From Candidatus Peribacteraceae bacterium (lineage in GTDB: Bacteria > Patescibacteriota > Gracilibacteria > Peribacterales > Peribacteraceae), in NCBI GenBank assembly GCA_013140485.1, contig JABFSS010000064.1, positions 1 through 7,661 on the forward strand: DNA of 7,661 bases. The letters run 5' to 3'. Made by a program: the position numbers and the translations under genes. Below, in pieces: positions 6,571 to 7,661 of this stretch (position 1 is the stretch's first letter; every line of letters starts with the position of its first letter). The notes beneath the pieces are model-generated. The model had not been told where the DNA came from and did not search any database. It worked only from the letters and a program-made list of their open reading frames with translations.

Positions 6571-7661
6571 TCATCCCAGGACGTATCTGCCTTTCCGACA
6601 CCCCAGCATGGTTTCTTTGACGAGTTGCGCGAGGATGCCACTGAGCCAGTCGTGATGTTCATCGGAATCCCAATCAATCGCAATCTGCGCGCCGATATCG
6701 TGGAGAGTCAGGCCCTTTGGGGCATCCCGCAGCGCTTCAATGACTCTCCCTCTGAAAATTCTGTTCGGAATAAACACCGATCCGACCGCCCTCCCGGGCT
6801 CCCTTTTCTTCAATGACTGCGTGCGTGCTTTTTTTCCATAATTCGTAATTCGTAATTCATAATTCTTTCGAGTGGTCTTCATAATCCCCTCCCGCGTCAG
6901 CGGGCAAATATCCCATTTCGGATTGCGCTTGGTCTGAACCAGAGATCCAAAATCCATGAGAGCTGCATGCCACTCAGAAGCAAACAAAGTAAACGACGGA
7001 AACGAAGAAACCGAGGATCCTCGTTTGCCTTGTTTGCTTCGGTTGCTTCGTTTTCCTTTCTGCCGAAGTGCTTCTTCCACCACCTCACTCGCGATCTCCA
7101 GCAGATACTGATCATCTTTCTCCCAAGTTCCGTCCGGATTTTCCGGCCCGACAAAGGTCCGGTGAAGAATCCTCCGAATGTTCGTGTCGATACAAGGAGT
7201 GGGGAGACCGAACGCGAAGTTTCTGATGGCGGCGGCGGTGTAGGGGCCGATTCCCGGAATTGAAGTGAGGTCGTCCATTGATGTAGGAAACATAACTCGT
7301 TGATTCGTTAATTCGTTAACTCGTGTTTCGGCATACGAATTAACGAGTAAACGAGTTAACGAGCCGCTCGAAATTCCAACAACCTTCCTAGCAGCGTCCC
7401 GCAGCCGCAAGGCACGACTGTTATATCCCATCCCCCTCCACGCCATAAGCACCTCCTTATTAGACGCGCCAGCGAGATCGCGGAGAGTCGGAAACCGTTC
7501 CAGGAAGTTCTTAAAGGTGATGATGACCCGCGGCACCTGCGTCTGCTGCAGCATAATCTCGGAGACGAGGGTTTTGTACGCGCGCCCGGTGAGATCGGTA
7601 TCGGGAAGATCTCGCCAGGGGAGAGTGCGTTTATGAGATTCGAACCAGGACCATATTTCCC
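6571..7661 (-). CDS. mutY: A/G-specific adenine glycosylase MutY, cluster-less, with three repeat insertions (5' end cut)
   Basis: Removes adenine opposite 8-oxoguanine. The frame runs past the ATG at 7554 to the right edge: upstream codons read IWSWFESHKRTLPWRD and LVSEIMLQQTQV, the normal MutY N terminus, so 7554 is not the start. Numbering from the first full codon at 7659-7657: catalytic Glu E34, helix-hairpin-helix 131-145 (IPGIGPYT), catalytic Asp D158 (CIDTNIRR), ALMDFGSL before the cluster loop, and a winged-helix-like C terminus (RIFRGRVIEALRD onward) instead of NUDIX. The Fe-S loop keeps one of four Cys: LVQTKRNPKWDICPL has Q242 and W249 where Cys is expected, C252 remains, and no fourth Cys follows. 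Three insertions keep the frame: residues 99-122, 201-226 and 265-274, each matching a DNA repeat. Both catalytic residues survive, so it is probably active. The stop TGA is at 6571-6573. Confidence 0.95.
   Translation of the reverse strand, partial: EIWSWFESHKRTLPWRDLPDTDLTGRAYKTLVSEIMLQQTQVPRVIITFKNFLERFPTLRDLAGASNKEVLMAWRGMGYNSRALRLRDAARKVVGISSGSLTRLLVNSYAETRVNELTNQRVMFPTSMDDLTSIPGIGPYTAAAIRNFAFGLPTPCIDTNIRRILHRTFVGPENPDGTWEKDDQYLLEIASEVVEEALRQKGKRSNRSKQGKRGSSVSSFPSFTLFASEWHAALMDFGSLVQTKRNPKWDICPLTREGIMKTTRKNYELRITNYGKKARTQSLKKREPGRAVGSVFIPNRIFRGRVIEALRDAPKGLTLHDIGAQIAIDWDSDEHHDWLSGILAQLVKETMLGCRKGRYVLG
6838..6865. repeat. Heptamer tandem repeat (4 copies) inside mutY
   Basis: Four exact consecutive copies of RTAATTC: ATAATTC, GTAATTC, GTAATTC, ATAATTC. 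In the mutY frame this encodes K265 to Y274 (KNYELRITNY), in the linker between the former Fe-S loop and the C-terminal domain. The array is very AT-rich compared with its surroundings. Heptamer tandem repeats of this style are known in other bacteria, for example the short tandemly repeated sequences of cyanobacteria; relation to those is not shown. Confidence 0.8.
6981..7059. repeat. Palindromic repeat element, copy 2 (in frame inside mutY)
   Basis: Gapless match to 3515-3593 (about 63/79 by hand count). The best-conserved part is 6995-7016 (20/22). The centre CGAGGATCCTCG (7012-7023) is a perfect 12-bp palindrome with a BamHI site; the arms pair imperfectly outward. In mutY it encodes residues 201-226, a Lys/Arg/Ser-rich run (KGKRSNRSKQGKRG...) followed by FPSFTLF. 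This run sits between the helix ending EEALRQ and the conserved EWHAALMDFG, where other MutY proteins have only a short loop. Confidence 0.85.
7296..7363. repeat. Octamer-built palindromic element inside mutY
   Basis: Arms 7296-7325 and 7334-7363 are inverted repeats with 24/30 identities around an 8-base loop (7326-7333). Each arm is made of degenerate octamers of the form YTCGTTAA, for instance TTCGTTAA twice at 7304-7319. In mutY it encodes residues 99-122 (core LLVNSYAETRVNELTNQRV), between ARKVV and FPTSMDDL. The usual link there is a Gly-containing turn of about six residues. Confidence 0.85.

Noticed and set aside
6056..6683. Minus-strand frames opposite the 121-aa gene
   Set aside because: They overlap the end of mutY or the 776-aa gene and lack any signal or motif; the plus-strand gene fits the boundaries better.
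7296..7363. Octamer array as a CRISPR
   Set aside because: Repeats are 8 bp, degenerate, contiguous without spacers, and lie inside a coding frame.
7552..7554. ATG at 7554 as the mutY start
   Set aside because: The catalytic Glu and the conserved LPWR block lie upstream in the same open frame, so the true start is beyond the window.
1..7661. tRNA, rRNA, transposase or CRISPR genes
   Set aside because: Nothing with the required motifs was seen on either strand.

Overview
The window looks like a chromosomal piece of a bacterium of roughly 55-58% GC (estimated by eye) that uses the standard code: TGA ends two convincing genes. The mix of RNase Y, lamin-tail-domain secreted proteins with Ser/Ala linkers, Cys-rich CGNG and C-x-D-x-DGG surface modules, and a short MutY with a winged-helix C terminus instead of NUDIX would fit a Candidate Phyla Radiation lineage such as Peribacteria/Peregrinibacteria. 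That placement is inferred from gene content, not proven. None of the five visible start codons has a recognisable Shine-Dalgarno sequence.

Layout. (1) Bases 1-1653, minus strand: a secreted multidomain protein, 5'-complete but cut by the left edge, with signal peptide, lamin-tail domain, Ser/Ala linker, PKD-like domain, second lamin-tail domain and a thermonuclease (SNase) domain whose five catalytic residues are all present. (2) Bases 1654-1954: a divergent intergenic region with four GC-rich hairpins and G/C-tract ends that form imperfect inverted repeats. (3) Bases 1955-3511, plus strand: rny (RNase Y), complete and canonical. (4) Bases 3511-3593: a palindromic repeat directly on the rny stop codon. 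(5) Bases 3650-6569, plus strand: a probable three-gene secretion cluster behind a good sigma-70-type promoter: a 51-aa exported peptide, a 776-aa Cys-rich modular surface protein, and a 121-aa membrane-anchored hypothetical protein. (6) Bases 6571-7661, minus strand: mutY, running off the right edge and convergent with the previous gene (1 bp gap).

The most striking signal is in mutY. Three different AT-rich repeat elements lie inside its reading frame without breaking it: a 79-bp palindromic element that is about 80% identical, without gaps, to the copy behind rny; a 28-bp array of four heptamers; and a 68-bp palindrome built of octamers. They fall in loops or linkers, while the catalytic Glu/Asp and helix-hairpin-helix survive. 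The same protein has lost three of the four Cys ligands of the MutY iron-sulfur cluster, and two of the insertions flank that lost cluster. The pattern resembles Rickettsia palindromic elements, which also invade coding sequence in frame.

The genes do not form one pathway. rny (RNA decay) and mutY (repair of 8-oxoG:A mismatches) are housekeeping, and the rest are exported proteins of unknown or nucleic-acid-degrading role.
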